DNA from: Ignavibacteriota bacterium
GTDB lineage: Bacteria; Bacteroidota; Ignavibacteria; UBA10030
Reading direction: 5' to 3'
DNA: 32,498 bases
Assembly (NCBI GenBank): GCA_003155495.1
Contig: PMDB01000014.1
Span: 1-32,498 of the forward strand
The notes under the pieces are model-generated. The model saw nothing but the letters and a program-made list of their open reading frames with translations. It had not been told where the DNA came from and searched no databases. Within the stretch, counting starts at the first letter, position 1; each line of letters opens with the position of its first letter. Shown piece by piece: positions 11,101-19,213 of this stretch. Position numbers and translations under genes: made by a program.

Positions 11101-11244
11101 TTCTGTTGTTTTGTTACGAAGTTCTTCATCAGTAAGTGCTTCCAACGGAGCCATGTATTGATTGATCTCCTCAACCATGGGATAGAGATCTTGCACATCA
11201 CGTTCGTGCTTTGAACCAAAGAGATTTTTAAGAAATTGTAGCAT
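8161..11244 (-). CDS. secA: Preprotein translocase ATPase SecA
   Basis: SecA drives unfolded preproteins through SecYEG by ATP hydrolysis. The 1027-aa product has Walker A GEGKT at 160-164, DEVD at 264-267 followed by [15 protein letters not shown], the preprotein-binding region, and the second nucleotide-binding fold with [25 protein letters not shown] (split here only by its continuity). The zinc-binding SEC-C tail has Cys1013, Cys1015, Cys1024 and His1025. It is about 125 residues longer than the E. coli protein. The extra length includes a charged helical insert near residues 285-370, a form common in Bacteroidota/Chlorobiota. AAGG lies 7 nt before the ATG and a sigma70-like promoter lies upstream at 11280-11308. 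Confidence 0.98.
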   Translation of the reverse strand: MLQFLKNLFGSKHERDVQDLYPMVEEINQYMAPLEALTDEELRNKTTEFRQRIQEYIKTTEDEIAQAKDTLKQSDLFEEREGLYTKIDELNKQLDGQIEEVLNEILPEAFAVVKDACRRLVGQSWDVAGTKIVWDMVPFDVQLMGGVVLHKGKIAEMTTGEGKTLVATLPTYLNALTGRGVHIVTVNDYLALRDSLWMGKVFEFLGLKVACILQNMDPHQRRIQYAADITYGTNNEFGFDYLRDNMVVSADEMVQRPYNYAIVDEVDSVLIDEARTPLIISGPVASEDHKFDEMKPYVDRLVRAQQNYVAKITSEAETYLTQGRMDEAGVQLLRAQRGLPKNKKLMKLLSEPSNKILMQKTEREYMQDQSARMHEVDDELYFSTDEKSHLIDLTEKGREFLAQGYPGNNKDLFVIPDIGTELSMIEGDATISIDEKQKRKDEANKLFAERNDRIHTIHQLLKAYSLYEKDVEYVVSEDGKIMIVDEFTGRLLSGRRYSEGLHQAIEAKEGVKVERDTQTLATVTLQNYFRMYKKLAGMTGTAETEAAEFYDIYKLDVVVIPTNKPMVRDDKDDQVFKTRREKYNAVIAEIEKMRAIQRPVLVGTTSVDVSETISRMLKRKGIPHNVLNAKQHQREAEVVGNAGLPGAVTISTNMAGRGTDIKLGPGVRDNGGLHIIGTERHEARRIDRQLRGRAGRQGDPGSSLFYLSLEDDLMRLFGSERIAKIMDRMGLKEGEVIQHPMITRSVERAQKKVEENNYGIRKRLLEYDNVMNQQREVIYARRRHALLGEHLRDDIFDMMRDAIDKLVEVYFPEGDIEGLRNEVRARFLADLSLTPEQFQTLGERGIADEIIRVTQEFYKRKEEQIGSDLMSTLEKMAMLQVIDVKWRDHLREMDDLKEGIHLRGYGQKDPLVEYKGEAFKMFMELMDLIATDVLNLVLKLYPEHPEQLPTQRARRPMRREDMVLTHDSAAGAGFAANKEPVSSSDGPQRAQQTSAPRVQQIRVGPKIGRNDPCPCGSGKKYKNCHGG

Positions 11245-11279
11245 GCTTTAACCTTGATAATTACACAAGTTTCGGTGAA

Positions 11280-11308
11280 AATATACCCTTTTTTCGATGA
11301 GATTGCAA
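11280..11308 (-). promoter_or_regulatory. Sigma70-like promoter of secA
   Basis: On the minus strand TTGCAA (11308-11303) is followed after exactly 17 bp by TATATT (11285-11280). These match the sigma70 consensus at 4 of 6 and 5 of 6 positions. Transcription would begin near 11273, giving a leader of about 29 nt before the secA ATG. It would serve secA and probably glnB. Confidence 0.6.
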
Positions 11309-11379
11309 TGTAAGCAAACCAATATACCTATGGATTTTCAAAAATTGTCTTCCTTCAAAAGCATTCTCTTGGAAATACT

Positions 11380-13398
11380 TTAGAATTGAACATCTAATTG
11401 CATACTCAAGAGTGATTGAGTATTCCCTTCTATTTCATCAAGACCAGAGCCAGTAGACGTAACGTCATCTTTGATAGTCTGAGAATATTTTGCGGCGATA
11501 TCGACTTTTGAAAAGATGTTATATCGGAGGATAAAATACCATCGTAAGCCGCGGCCGTACAGTGCCGGATTAGATGATGAACGTGGGAGGTCGTCTTCGT
11601 ACTCATACATCCGTGAATCATATGAATCCGTCTCGAAGATACCAACCCTTGCTCGAAGTGCCAGTGATTGTAACAATGTCCATATAATAGTTTGTGAGAG
11701 CAGTAAACCTTGTTCCGATTTCTTCATCCCTGCGTACGTTACTTTTGCCCACTCTATTCTGTTCGCTAAACGAACAGAAGATGACGAGATCAATTTGCTC
11801 GTCAGCTGATAATTTTCCTGAATGCGGGAAATAATTTGTTTCATCATTCTGCCGTACAAATCGTACTCATCTATTGCAGATGGCGATTCTTTTCTCTTGA
11901 AGCGAAACGCAAGTTCGTACTTATTTGATATTTGACATTCTGCAAGCGCAAGGAAATCGTTGCCGTGTGATGAAGCGGGAATCAACTGGGTGGCTTGAGG
12001 ATGATCAAATTGATCATAGTACGTTGAGATCCAGACCCAATCAATCGGTTGTATCCTTACTCCAACGTACACACCATTTTCGTTTTGAACATCCTTGCCG
12101 GATTCACCAAATGCATTCCCGTGAATACTCTGAAATTCGGACGGATATTTTCTTGCTACCAATGAAAGTGAAAGCGACGTTATCGGTTCATAGGTCATAC
12201 CGCCAATCATAGCAATTTCATGTGACCGATCCTCAGCAAGTTCTGTGAATAGATCCACCTTTCGGTTTGTGTATGAAATATCCATTCCCTGCATCCACAG
12301 CTGGGGAGTCGTCTCATTATTTCCATTCTTCAATATTAAAGGATTTTTAAAATGTGTTCGATATACCGTTCCGCCGAGCTTTAATCCATCAAAAAGATGT
12401 GCAACTGCACGACAACCGATCATGGTCTCGCGAGTCGATTTTTGTTTGTGTAATTCATTCTCTGTTCGGAATAATCCGCTTTGGTCGATACTCGATATTT
12501 GACCGAGTGAATCTATCGTCGCATTGACTGATTTATTCGAATAGAACATCAGGAACTGTATGCAGCTGAATTCCAGAGACGCTGCGATTCCCTGATGGAA
12601 AGAATTTTCATCGGTTGAGAGGTATGGATGAATTCCGCTGCCATTTTTGCGTGTAGGAGCAATGACATCGCTCCCTTTTGAAAATGCACCTGCACGCCAG
12701 AAGATTAATCCCTCTGCTGCCTCGACTTGATAATTACCAATAATCAACTGTGTTAATAATGCTGGTACATATATGTATCCAAAACCGCTTGAAAAACCTG
12801 TGAGACTTCGTTCACCAGGATCTTTTTCCATTAAGGCTCCGACCTCAAGTGTTGATATTTCTGAAGTCAGCGGAGATTCTTTGTTACCAACCGCTATGCG
12901 GAATTTGTCGAGAATTTTAATGGGCGAGCCTGGATACGCATTATTCATAAATCCTTTCCGTTTTTCTATTTCGGTCGAAACTCTGCTAAGGAACACTCCT
13001 GCCATGATCGATCTTTCCTCCATCTTCGTTATCCTCACATACGGTCGAATGAAAGAAAGCATCTCCGGCGTTATTCCCTCGACGGTTATCAGTTCATCCA
13101 GCGAAGTAAATTGTGAGAGTTTTCGTCTAGCAACAATTCGAGATGCGACCACATTTGTCATGGCAGGAATACGATGAAGTTCCTCTAATGGCGCCGTGTT
13201 AAGATTGAGCGGGTTATCTTCAAGTTGCGCAGCTTCGTCAACAGCCGAAGAATTTTCTTCATCTTCGGTTCCTGTCTCAAACAGTTTCTCCCATGGAACA
13301 TCTTCTGAAGCTTTCGAAGTATCCACTGATTGCAACTCTTGTGCGCTAAGTGCAACTGGGACACCGAAGACTAAGAAATAAAAGAATGAGCAACGCAT
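11380..13398 (-). CDS. Helix-hairpin-helix protein with a C-terminal outer-membrane barrel
   Basis: The 672-aa product starts with a signal peptide (hydrophobic 4-18, cleavage likely after Ala19 before QEL). An acidic linker (20-62) leads to a ComEA-like double helix-hairpin-helix at 65-120 (NLNTAPLEELHRIPAM, then FTSLDELITVEGIT). Roughly 550 residues follow with alternating polar/hydrophobic strands, many aromatic residues and a C-terminal Phe, as in outer-membrane beta-barrels. HhH domains of this type bind DNA backbone non-specifically in ComEA and also occur in secreted proteins of unknown role. The function is unknown; an envelope-located DNA-binding barrel is one possibility, and the HhH may equally be structural. 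The gene starts 3 nt after the stop of another barrel gene, so the two form a unit. Confidence 0.7.
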   Translation of the reverse strand: MRCSFFYFLVFGVPVALSAQELQSVDTSKASEDVPWEKLFETGTEDEENSSAVDEAAQLEDNPLNLNTAPLEELHRIPAMTNVVASRIVARRKLSQFTSLDELITVEGITPEMLSFIRPYVRITKMEERSIMAGVFLSRVSTEIEKRKGFMNNAYPGSPIKILDKFRIAVGNKESPLTSEISTLEVGALMEKDPGERSLTGFSSGFGYIYVPALLTQLIIGNYQVEAAEGLIFWRAGAFSKGSDVIAPTRKNGSGIHPYLSTDENSFHQGIAASLEFSCIQFLMFYSNKSVNATIDSLGQISSIDQSGLFRTENELHKQKSTRETMIGCRAVAHLFDGLKLGGTVYRTHFKNPLILKNGNNETTPQLWMQGMDISYTNRKVDLFTELAEDRSHEIAMIGGMTYEPITSLSLSLVARKYPSEFQSIHGNAFGESGKDVQNENGVYVGVRIQPIDWVWISTYYDQFDHPQATQLIPASSHGNDFLALAECQISNKYELAFRFKRKESPSAIDEYDLYGRMMKQIISRIQENYQLTSKLISSSSVRLANRIEWAKVTYAGMKKSEQGLLLSQTIIWTLLQSLALRARVGIFETDSYDSRMYEYEDDLPRSSSNPALYGRGLRWYFILRYNIFSKVDIAAKYSQTIKDDVTSTGSGLDEIEGNTQSLLSMQLDVQF

Positions 13399-13401
13399 GC
13401 T

Positions 13402-14271
13402 TTATTTATCGTCGAGAATGAATGAAATTTCGATCTGATGAGTCCAGCCAAGATCAAGGTTACTATAGCCTGCATATCCAATTTCAAAAATAGAATATTT
13501 CACGGATATTCCCGCTGAATACTTCTCCGGATTATTCGACACTCCTGCATGAAACGCCAGCACCTCAAACACTTTTTGTTCAATACCCCATTTTATACTT
13601 GCAGGATAACGGATATCTTTTTCCATCTCCAATGATAACAGTAAATCATCAAGCGGAGACCAGCAAGTGCCAAGAGTAACCAGTTGTGGCATTTTCTCAC
13701 CCATCCTTCCAACAGTTGCCCCCATCATGTTGTTGAAATTGAAGCCAATCTTCACAGTCTTGAGTGCATATGCAAGGATCCCGCCATTGAGTATGATATT
13801 TTGTGTACTGCCATATCGAACAATATCGAGACGATGAAGATTAAGGCTTAATCCTCCTGAAATGTTCTGATCAAGCCTTGCTGCGAAAGCTATTCCAACT
13901 TCGGTTTCCTTATATAAATCATAACCGAATTTCTCCGCTTTCAATGCAAACGTCGCAAAGGAGAATGGCACAGCAGCTGCAAGAGCTGTTGTCCGCAATT
14001 CAGGTAGGCCGAATTGATTGGGAATGATAAAAGCAGAGCATTGAATACCAGTGACTTGCGTAAGGCCAGCTGGATTGTAATTGACTGCCCAAAGATTATC
14101 TGAGACTGCGACGAATGCATTCGCCATCCCAATCGCCTTTATGCCTCGGCCATTATTTTCCATTGAATGAAGATATAAAGTACCTGCCAGCATGCAGATG
14201 AGGGATACAGAACCTATCCTTTTCCCTTGCTGAGGCAATAGAAATTGGCTATATTTCCTATACACAATCAT
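13402..14271 (-). CDS. PorV/FadL-like outer-membrane barrel protein
   Basis: The 289-aa product has a basic N-terminus and a hydrophobic segment (about residues 19-34), so a signal peptide is likely. The motif GIKAIGMANAFVAVSDNLWAV continues into NYNPAGL. This resembles the N-terminal hatch of the UPF0164/PorV and FadL families (A-x-G-x-A-F-x-A-x-x-D, N-P-A-G-L). Repeated strand-like segments with GG and aromatic girdles follow. The gene lies directly upstream of the HhH-barrel gene and 14 bp from the divergent DUF4835/PorD gene, which suggests a link to outer-membrane protein handling or type IX secretion, but PorV or PorQ identity is not shown. The start is uncertain: in-frame TTG (residue 12) would give a more usual signal peptide and a wider promoter region. 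Confidence 0.65.
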   Translation of the reverse strand: MIVYRKYSQFLLPQQGKRIGSVSLICMLAGTLYLHSMENNGRGIKAIGMANAFVAVSDNLWAVNYNPAGLTQVTGIQCSAFIIPNQFGLPELRTTALAAAVPFSFATFALKAEKFGYDLYKETEVGIAFAARLDQNISGGLSLNLHRLDIVRYGSTQNIILNGGILAYALKTVKIGFNFNNMMGATVGRMGEKMPQLVTLGTCWSPLDDLLLSLEMEKDIRYPASIKWGIEQKVFEVLAFHAGVSNNPEKYSAGISVKYSIFEIGYAGYSNLDLGWTHQIEISFILDDK

Positions 14272-14285
14272 GGAATGAGTCTCCT

Positions 14286-15194
14286 ATGAAACGAATATTT
14301 GTTTTTATGTTCACTCTCGTGCTCATCAGAACACCCTTTCTTGTCTCGCAAGAGCTCGACTGTAAAGTGACAATCAATATAGAAAGCATTCAATCTTCTC
14401 AGCGAGATTATCTTCGCAATTTTACATCCGACATTGAACGCTATTTGAACAACACACGTTTCACCATTGAAGATCTCAATGGAGAAAAAATCTCTTGCAA
14501 TATGGAAATCTTCTTCAAAAGCGGGACAAGCGATAATCGTTATCAAGTACAAATTGTCATCGCCAGTCAGCGTCCTGTCTATATCAAAGATGAAATATCA
14601 AATCGCACAACACCTGTTTTAAGAATAGCTGATAACAATTGGGAATTCACCTACATGCCCAACCAACCGATGCATCATGATGAAATGATTTTCGAGCCGT
14701 TAACCGGTTTTCTTGATTTTTATGCGTATCTCATTATTGGATATGATTTGGAAACATATATTCCTATGTCCGGAAATTTATGTTTTCAAAAAGCATTAAA
14801 TATTGTCCGACTTGCAGCGAATTCCTCCGCGAGTGCCGACTGGAAACAATCTTCTGCCAGCTATAGCAAGTTCGGCATTTCGGATGAATTAACGAATATG
14901 AAATATGATTCTTTCCGTAGTGCGCTCAATAACTATCATTATGACGGAATTGATTTGCTCGCTACGGAACAGAAAAAGGCGCAAGACAATATACTAAATG
15001 CACTTGAATCTATCAACGATGTACGAAATCGGCAAAATCGGACCAGCATCATTGTGAAGCAGTTTTTTGATGCAAAATTCAGAGAAATCGCAGAAGTATT
15101 CCAGACCTACCCTGACCGAAGTGTCTACGATAGACTTTCAAACTACGACGAAGAACATCGATCCACCTACCAAGAAACGAAGACAAAACCTTAA
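14286..15194 (+). CDS. porD: DUF4835/PorD-family periplasmic protein
   Basis: The 302-aa product has a signal peptide (MKRIFVFMFTLVLIR, cleavage near VSQ). The mature start QELDCKVTIN and a following ERYLNNTRFTIEDLNGEKISC stretch (read as two adjoining pieces) are the hallmark of DUF4835. This family in Bacteroidota is named PorD because of its association with type IX secretion; its biochemical role is not established. A later block ending in ALNNYHYDGIDLLA is also typical of the family. Length is usual. The gene is divergent from a barrel gene only 14 bp away and convergent with the HEAT/cyclophilin gene, whose stop is 13 bp beyond its own. No clear Shine-Dalgarno sequence is visible upstream of its ATG. 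Confidence 0.75.
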   Translation: MKRIFVFMFTLVLIRTPFLVSQELDCKVTINIESIQSSQRDYLRNFTSDIERYLNNTRFTIEDLNGEKISCNMEIFFKSGTSDNRYQVQIVIASQRPVYIKDEISNRTTPVLRIADNNWEFTYMPNQPMHHDEMIFEPLTGFLDFYAYLIIGYDLETYIPMSGNLCFQKALNIVRLAANSSASADWKQSSASYSKFGISDELTNMKYDSFRSALNNYHYDGIDLLATEQKKAQDNILNALESINDVRNRQNRTSIIVKQFFDAKFREIAEVFQTYPDRSVYDRLSNYDEEHRSTYQETKTKP

Positions 15195-15207
15195 AAACAC
15201 TTTGTCG

Positions 15208-17322
15208 CTATCGTACAATCCGAACGGACTGTATGGTATCACCGATTTGGAGATTGTCGGCAACCTCCATCCCTTTCACCACTTTCGCGAATATCGTGTA
15301 GCGTCCATCAAGATGCGGTGTAGAAATATGCGTAATGAAAAATTGACATCCTTCCGTGTCTTTTCCTGCACTTGCCATACCACAGCTCCCGCGTTTATAA
15401 TTTACTAATGACACTTCTGTACGCATCGTGTATCCGGGTCCACCCCAGCCGTCACCTCGAGGGTCTCCCCCTTGGACTACAAAGTTCGGAATAACGCGAT
15501 GGAAACATAAACTATCATAATAATCGTTCTTGATCAATTTCACAAAGTCTAACACCGTGAACGTTGCATGCTCTTTCATCAATTCTACGATGATGACGCC
15601 TTTATTTGTAGCAATACGAACTTTTTGATCCGGTAGAATGCTTTCGAGAAGATTCCAGTCTTCTTCTGTTCTCTTGGGAATTGAATACTGTGCCAACCGA
15701 GCTGAATAATTCTTACCAGTCAATCGATGCAATGAAGCAGCAGCCTCTGCGGCAACTGCATGATCCGGATCAGATAATACATTTTCAAGAAACGGAACGG
15801 CGCGCAAGGTGTCCATAGTTTCTAATGCTTGAATGATCGATTGCTTTGCTTCTGCATTGCCCGGATTTTTGAGACTATCAAATGCCATTATGAATGCATC
15901 AATAATCTCGCCGTTAAGTCCATGATCCTTATTGTTTTTCCATATGACAGTATCGGCAAAGAGATTGGCTATGACAGTGGTGAGGCCTATATCTCTCTTC
16001 ACCAACGCAATGTTCGCATCCTCGAAAACGTCACGAAGCAAATTGAATTCGGCTGTTGAATCGAAATCAAGATTTTTCTTCGCAACCGAAATAAGCATTG
16101 GTTTCACAAAGTCCCATGCTGCCATTGCTACTCGTACTGACTCATGATTGAGATGAGCAAGGAGAATACTCAAATGCTCGCGAGTGATCTGTTGTGCAAT
16201 TCCTTCAAGCAGTTTTGCCTTCAGCCGTGGTGTCACTCGCGTGTCAGCAATCCAACTATGGAATTGATTTAATTCCTCCGGAAAATGTTTCCCCAACGTT
16301 ACAAGTGCTTCTCCGCGTACAGCTTCGTTTTCTCCTGACTGCGCGGCGGCATATCCGCATATTGTCTGCCGTATTGAATCGATTTCGTTTGACTGACTCA
16401 TGATTTTCGATGGCATGAGTGCAAGCGCTTGCAATGCCGAGATCTTTACATGATCATTCTTCATTCCAAGATATTGAGGGTACTTCATGAGAACATTTTT
16501 ATCCTCTGCAGCCAGCGAAGTACGCGCACGAACAATCTGCACCCATACATGCCAATCATTCGTCTTTTGTTCTGTCCGTTCTAATATATCTAAGATTTCT
16601 ACAGCGTTTTTCGACTTTGATCGTGACAACAGCGTTGCCAAATGCATCCGAATCATAGGATCAGAATCTTTCGATAATCGAATGAGTCTGTCCTTTTCCT
16701 TAGAGATTTCCAAATCAATTAAACCATGCGGCGCAGATCTCCATAGTGCAAAGAGCGCAGCAGAACGGACATTCGATGATTTGTTCTGTGCCATATCGAA
16801 ACATTTCCGGATTGATCGTTCTGTTTTGATCTGGCGAATTGCAAATCGAGCAATGCACAATGCAATATCTTTCACCGGAAATAACTGTGGTTTCATCGCA
16901 TCAAGATTGAGAACTGAATCTAAACTTCGTAATGAACTGCTCTTTCCGATTGCTTCTAATATTCGCGAAAGAACCATTGCATTCTTTTCTTTCGAGACAG
17001 TAGAAAGCAGTGCTTCATCCGCCTGTTGGGAGCCGATCTGCCCCAATGCGAACGCAGCCGCTGCGCGAACTTTGTTCCTGGTATCTTTCATTGAGATCGT
17101 AAGTGCTTCAATGCTCGCGGGATTCTGAATATTTGCCAATGCAATTGCAGCACGATATCGAAGCCTCGCATTCCTATCTCTAAGATAAGACACCAGTTTT
17201 CCCTCCCCTAAAGAACGTTGATCCTGTAACTGGAGTATCTCCCGTTCCTTTGGAGAAATAAGCTGAGCGAGTTGAATCGAATAAACACCCACGATGAGTG
17301 CAAAACAAAAAATTTTCCTCAT
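15208..17322 (-). CDS. Exported HEAT-repeat protein fused to a cyclophilin-type peptidyl-prolyl isomerase
   Basis: The ATG at 17322 (AAGGAG 8 nt upstream) is preferred over an in-frame GTG at 17331 and gives 704 aa. A signal peptide (MRKIFCFALIVGVYS) is followed by about 500 residues of HEAT-like helical repeats, clearest at the N-terminus (RYRAAIALANI, VRAAAAFALGQIG) and again just before the C-terminal domain. The last 145 residues are a cyclophilin. It has FHRVIPNFVVQGGD with the catalytic Arg and Gln, CQFFITH, and LDGRYTIFAKV, where the tryptophan of human CypA is replaced as in most bacterial cyclophilins. It should act in the periplasm, catalysing proline isomerisation, with the HEAT solenoid as a protein-binding scaffold. 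Targets are unknown. Confidence 0.88.
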   Translation of the reverse strand: MRKIFCFALIVGVYSIQLAQLISPKEREILQLQDQRSLGEGKLVSYLRDRNARLRYRAAIALANIQNPASIEALTISMKDTRNKVRAAAAFALGQIGSQQADEALLSTVSKEKNAMVLSRILEAIGKSSSLRSLDSVLNLDAMKPQLFPVKDIALCIARFAIRQIKTERSIRKCFDMAQNKSSNVRSAALFALWRSAPHGLIDLEISKEKDRLIRLSKDSDPMIRMHLATLLSRSKSKNAVEILDILERTEQKTNDWHVWVQIVRARTSLAAEDKNVLMKYPQYLGMKNDHVKISALQALALMPSKIMSQSNEIDSIRQTICGYAAAQSGENEAVRGEALVTLGKHFPEELNQFHSWIADTRVTPRLKAKLLEGIAQQITREHLSILLAHLNHESVRVAMAAWDFVKPMLISVAKKNLDFDSTAEFNLLRDVFEDANIALVKRDIGLTTVIANLFADTVIWKNNKDHGLNGEIIDAFIMAFDSLKNPGNAEAKQSIIQALETMDTLRAVPFLENVLSDPDHAVAAEAAASLHRLTGKNYSARLAQYSIPKRTEEDWNLLESILPDQKVRIATNKGVIIVELMKEHATFTVLDFVKLIKNDYYDSLCFHRVIPNFVVQGGDPRGDGWGGPGYTMRTEVSLVNYKRGSCGMASAGKDTEGCQFFITHISTPHLDGRYTIFAKVVKGMEVADNLQIGDTIQSVRIVR

Positions 17323-17498
17323 TGTGATCACTCCTTATTCGCTTAATAAATCTTTTCTACTACAACCAGCAAACCATTGCCGATAGAATGCGGCAGTAAA
17401 TAATTCTCAATCATGAGCACTAGTTGAATTGGAATAGACTACCTCAGAATACCCTGCGGGTTAATAAACCCGAAAAAGAATAAATTTTCATTCCTTCA

Positions 17499-18305
17499 TC
17501 ACTCATCCAATCCAAACAGATGCATTGTATTTTCCGTTGTCACTCGCGCTACTTCTTCTTCCGTGATATGAAACGCTTCTGCTATCTTCCGCCCGATAAA
17601 CACGATATTTGCTGGCTCGTTTCGTTTTCCCCGGAGAGGAACCGGTGTCATATAAGGAGAGTCCGTTTCGAGAAGAATATTATGAACTCCGATCTGTTTC
17701 ACGATCTCAATGATTTCTGATTTCTTAAATGTCACTATTCCTGGATATGAGACATAAAATCCGAGCCCGCGCACATATTCTGCTTCTTCTGCAGTCCCTG
17801 GAAAACAATGAAATACTCCACGCCGAGGTGTCGTTCTGGTCTCTTTCCAATCGGGATGAGTTTTTACTGCTTTTTGGACAATTGCGAATGCATCCTGTAT
17901 CGATTCACGTGTATGCACAACGATTGGCAGATTTCGCCGTACGGCAATTTTTATCTGTTCTGCAAAGATTTCTTCCTGCCGATCTTTGGGAGAAAAGTCA
18001 TAATGGTAATCCAAACCTATCTCACCGATGGCTACCACTTTCGGATGGTTGCCCAGTTCTTCAATTTCCCCAAAATCCTTATCCGTCGCTTTAGTAGCTT
18101 CATGCGGATGGACACCGATACAAGCAAAAATATTCTCATGCTGCTCAGCCAGTAAGACCGCTTCTCGGCTGGTCTTCAAATCAATTCCGGGTACGATGCA
18201 AATTTTCACACCTGCGTCCTTTGCGCGAGTCAGAACGGTCTCAAGATCTCTTTGGTAATCTTCGTAGAAGAGGTGGGCGTGAGAATCGATATACTGATAC
18301 ATCAT
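17499..18305 (-). CDS. tatD: TatD-family metal-dependent DNase
   Basis: TatD proteins are TIM-barrel hydrolases with 3'-5' exonuclease activity on DNA and RNA in the tested members. The 268-aa product has every expected ligand: His9 and His11 (DSHAHL), Glu95 (GEIGLDYHYD), His131 (VVHTRES), His166 (FHCFPGT) and Asp215 (ETDSPYM). Two consecutive ATG codons are possible starts, and the first is used here. The gene is divergent from the ubiE-mqnD operon across 171 bp, with a promoter at 18338-18366. About 166 bp without genes separate it from the HEAT/cyclophilin gene downstream; a CGGGTT-AATA-AACCCG hairpin lies there but has no U-tract on its 3' side. Confidence 0.95.
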   Translation of the reverse strand: MMYQYIDSHAHLFYEDYQRDLETVLTRAKDAGVKICIVPGIDLKTSREAVLLAEQHENIFACIGVHPHEATKATDKDFGEIEELGNHPKVVAIGEIGLDYHYDFSPKDRQEEIFAEQIKIAVRRNLPIVVHTRESIQDAFAIVQKAVKTHPDWKETRTTPRRGVFHCFPGTAEEAEYVRGLGFYVSYPGIVTFKKSEIIEIVKQIGVHNILLETDSPYMTPVPLRGKRNEPANIVFIGRKIAEAFHITEEEVARVTTENTMHLFGLDE

Positions 18306-18337
18306 AGTCTGTATCCTCTGGGCAATGTGTCGATGAA

Positions 18338-18366
18338 ATTGTACGTTAATCTTTCATTTGATTCAA
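18338..18366 (-). promoter_or_regulatory. Sigma70-like promoter of tatD
   Basis: On the minus strand TTGAAT (18366-18361), a 17-bp spacer and TACAAT (18343-18338) form a promoter-like pair. Transcription would begin near 18331, about 26 nt before the tatD ATG. Confidence 0.55.
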
Positions 18367-18399
18367 TATGCGATGATAACAGAGATGCATAATTTAACG

Positions 18400-18428
18400 T
18401 TGGAATTCTTGGCTCTCTTGTGTATATT
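18400..18428 (+). promoter_or_regulatory. Sigma70-like promoter of the ubiE-mqnD-amidohydrolase operon
   Basis: TTGGAA (18400-18405), a 17-bp spacer and TATATT (18423-18428) match the consensus at 4 of 6 and 5 of 6 positions. The start would be near 18435, about 42 nt before the GTG of ubiE. It is divergent from the tatD promoter 34 bp away. Confidence 0.55.
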
Positions 18429-18476
18429 TACTCCGAGTTTTAAAGATAGAGAACCGGTGAACCAACGATAGGCAGT

Positions 18477-19202
18477 GTGACCAGAGAAGAGAAACGTGAT
18501 CGACGCATTTACCGACAAGCGTATGTGCGTTCGCTCTTTGATGCTATTGCGTACCGGTACGATTTTCTGAATCATACACTCAGTTCGGGCATAGATATAC
18601 TTTGGCGACGGCGAGCCGTTCGGATGCTCCAAGAATTACACCCAAGACGAATACTCGATGTCGCTACCGGCACAGCAGATCTGGCAATCGAAACGGCTTG
18701 GCTCAATCCGGAGCGAGTCATCGGTATAGATATTTCAACGAAGATGCTTGAAATTGCCCAAGCTAAAATTATTAAGAAGAACCTTGAAGATATTATTGCA
18801 CTTGAATCCGGCGAAGCAGAACTTCTTCGATTTGAAACTGGATCGTTCGATGTAGTTATGACAGCATTTGGAGTGCGAAATTTTGAGAATCTTGAACTCG
18901 GGCTACGTGAATTCTACCGCGTGCTTCGCAGCGGCGGAACAACAATGATACTCGAATTTTCAAAGCCGAATCGGTCGCCGGTGAAACAGTTCTATCAGTT
19001 CTATTCTCGATATATCCTTCCCTTGCTGGGAGGTCTTATTTCAAGGAATCGTTCGGCGTATGAGTATCTTCCGAGCACGATCACTGAGTTTCCGGACGGC
19101 GAAGAATTTTGCAAATGCCTGATAAGTGCCGGGTTCTCAAGTGCCACATGGTATCCGCAAACCTTCGGCATAGCATCCATCTATATGGCAGTGAAAGTGT
19201 AG
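18477..19202 (+). CDS. menG: Demethylmenaquinone methyltransferase (UbiE/MenG family)
   Basis: The enzyme methylates the naphthoquinone ring of demethylmenaquinone with S-adenosylmethionine, the last step of menaquinone synthesis. The 241-aa product has the family opening VRSLFDAIAYRYDFLNHTLS (after a short basic tail), the SAM-binding motif ILDVATGTADLA near 59-70, IGIDIS, and FGVRNFENLELGLREFYRVL, diagnostic of UbiE/MenG. The start is a GTG; there is no ATG upstream before the in-frame stop at 18447. The next gene, mqnD, starts 11 nt after its stop, which fits the menaquinone rather than ubiquinone assignment. Confidence 0.92.
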   Translation: MTREEKRDRRIYRQAYVRSLFDAIAYRYDFLNHTLSSGIDILWRRRAVRMLQELHPRRILDVATGTADLAIETAWLNPERVIGIDISTKMLEIAQAKIIKKNLEDIIALESGEAELLRFETGSFDVVMTAFGVRNFENLELGLREFYRVLRSGGTTMILEFSKPNRSPVKQFYQFYSRYILPLLGGLISRNRSAYEYLPSTITEFPDGEEFCKCLISAGFSSATWYPQTFGIASIYMAVKV

Positions 19203-19213
19203 ACAAGCAAAGT

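Noticed and set aside
16487-17128. 213-codon open frame on the plus strand
   Set aside because: It lies wholly antisense to the HEAT-repeat gene, whose repeats and signal peptide are clear, and it has no ribosome-binding site or family resemblance.
17446-17472. CGGGTT-AATA-AACCCG hairpin as the tatD terminator
   Set aside because: On the minus strand the T-rich stretch precedes the hairpin rather than following it.
19109-19213. Upstream ATG for mqnD inside ubiE
   Set aside because: The added residues are the ubiE end read in another frame; the family begins at the ATG at 19214.
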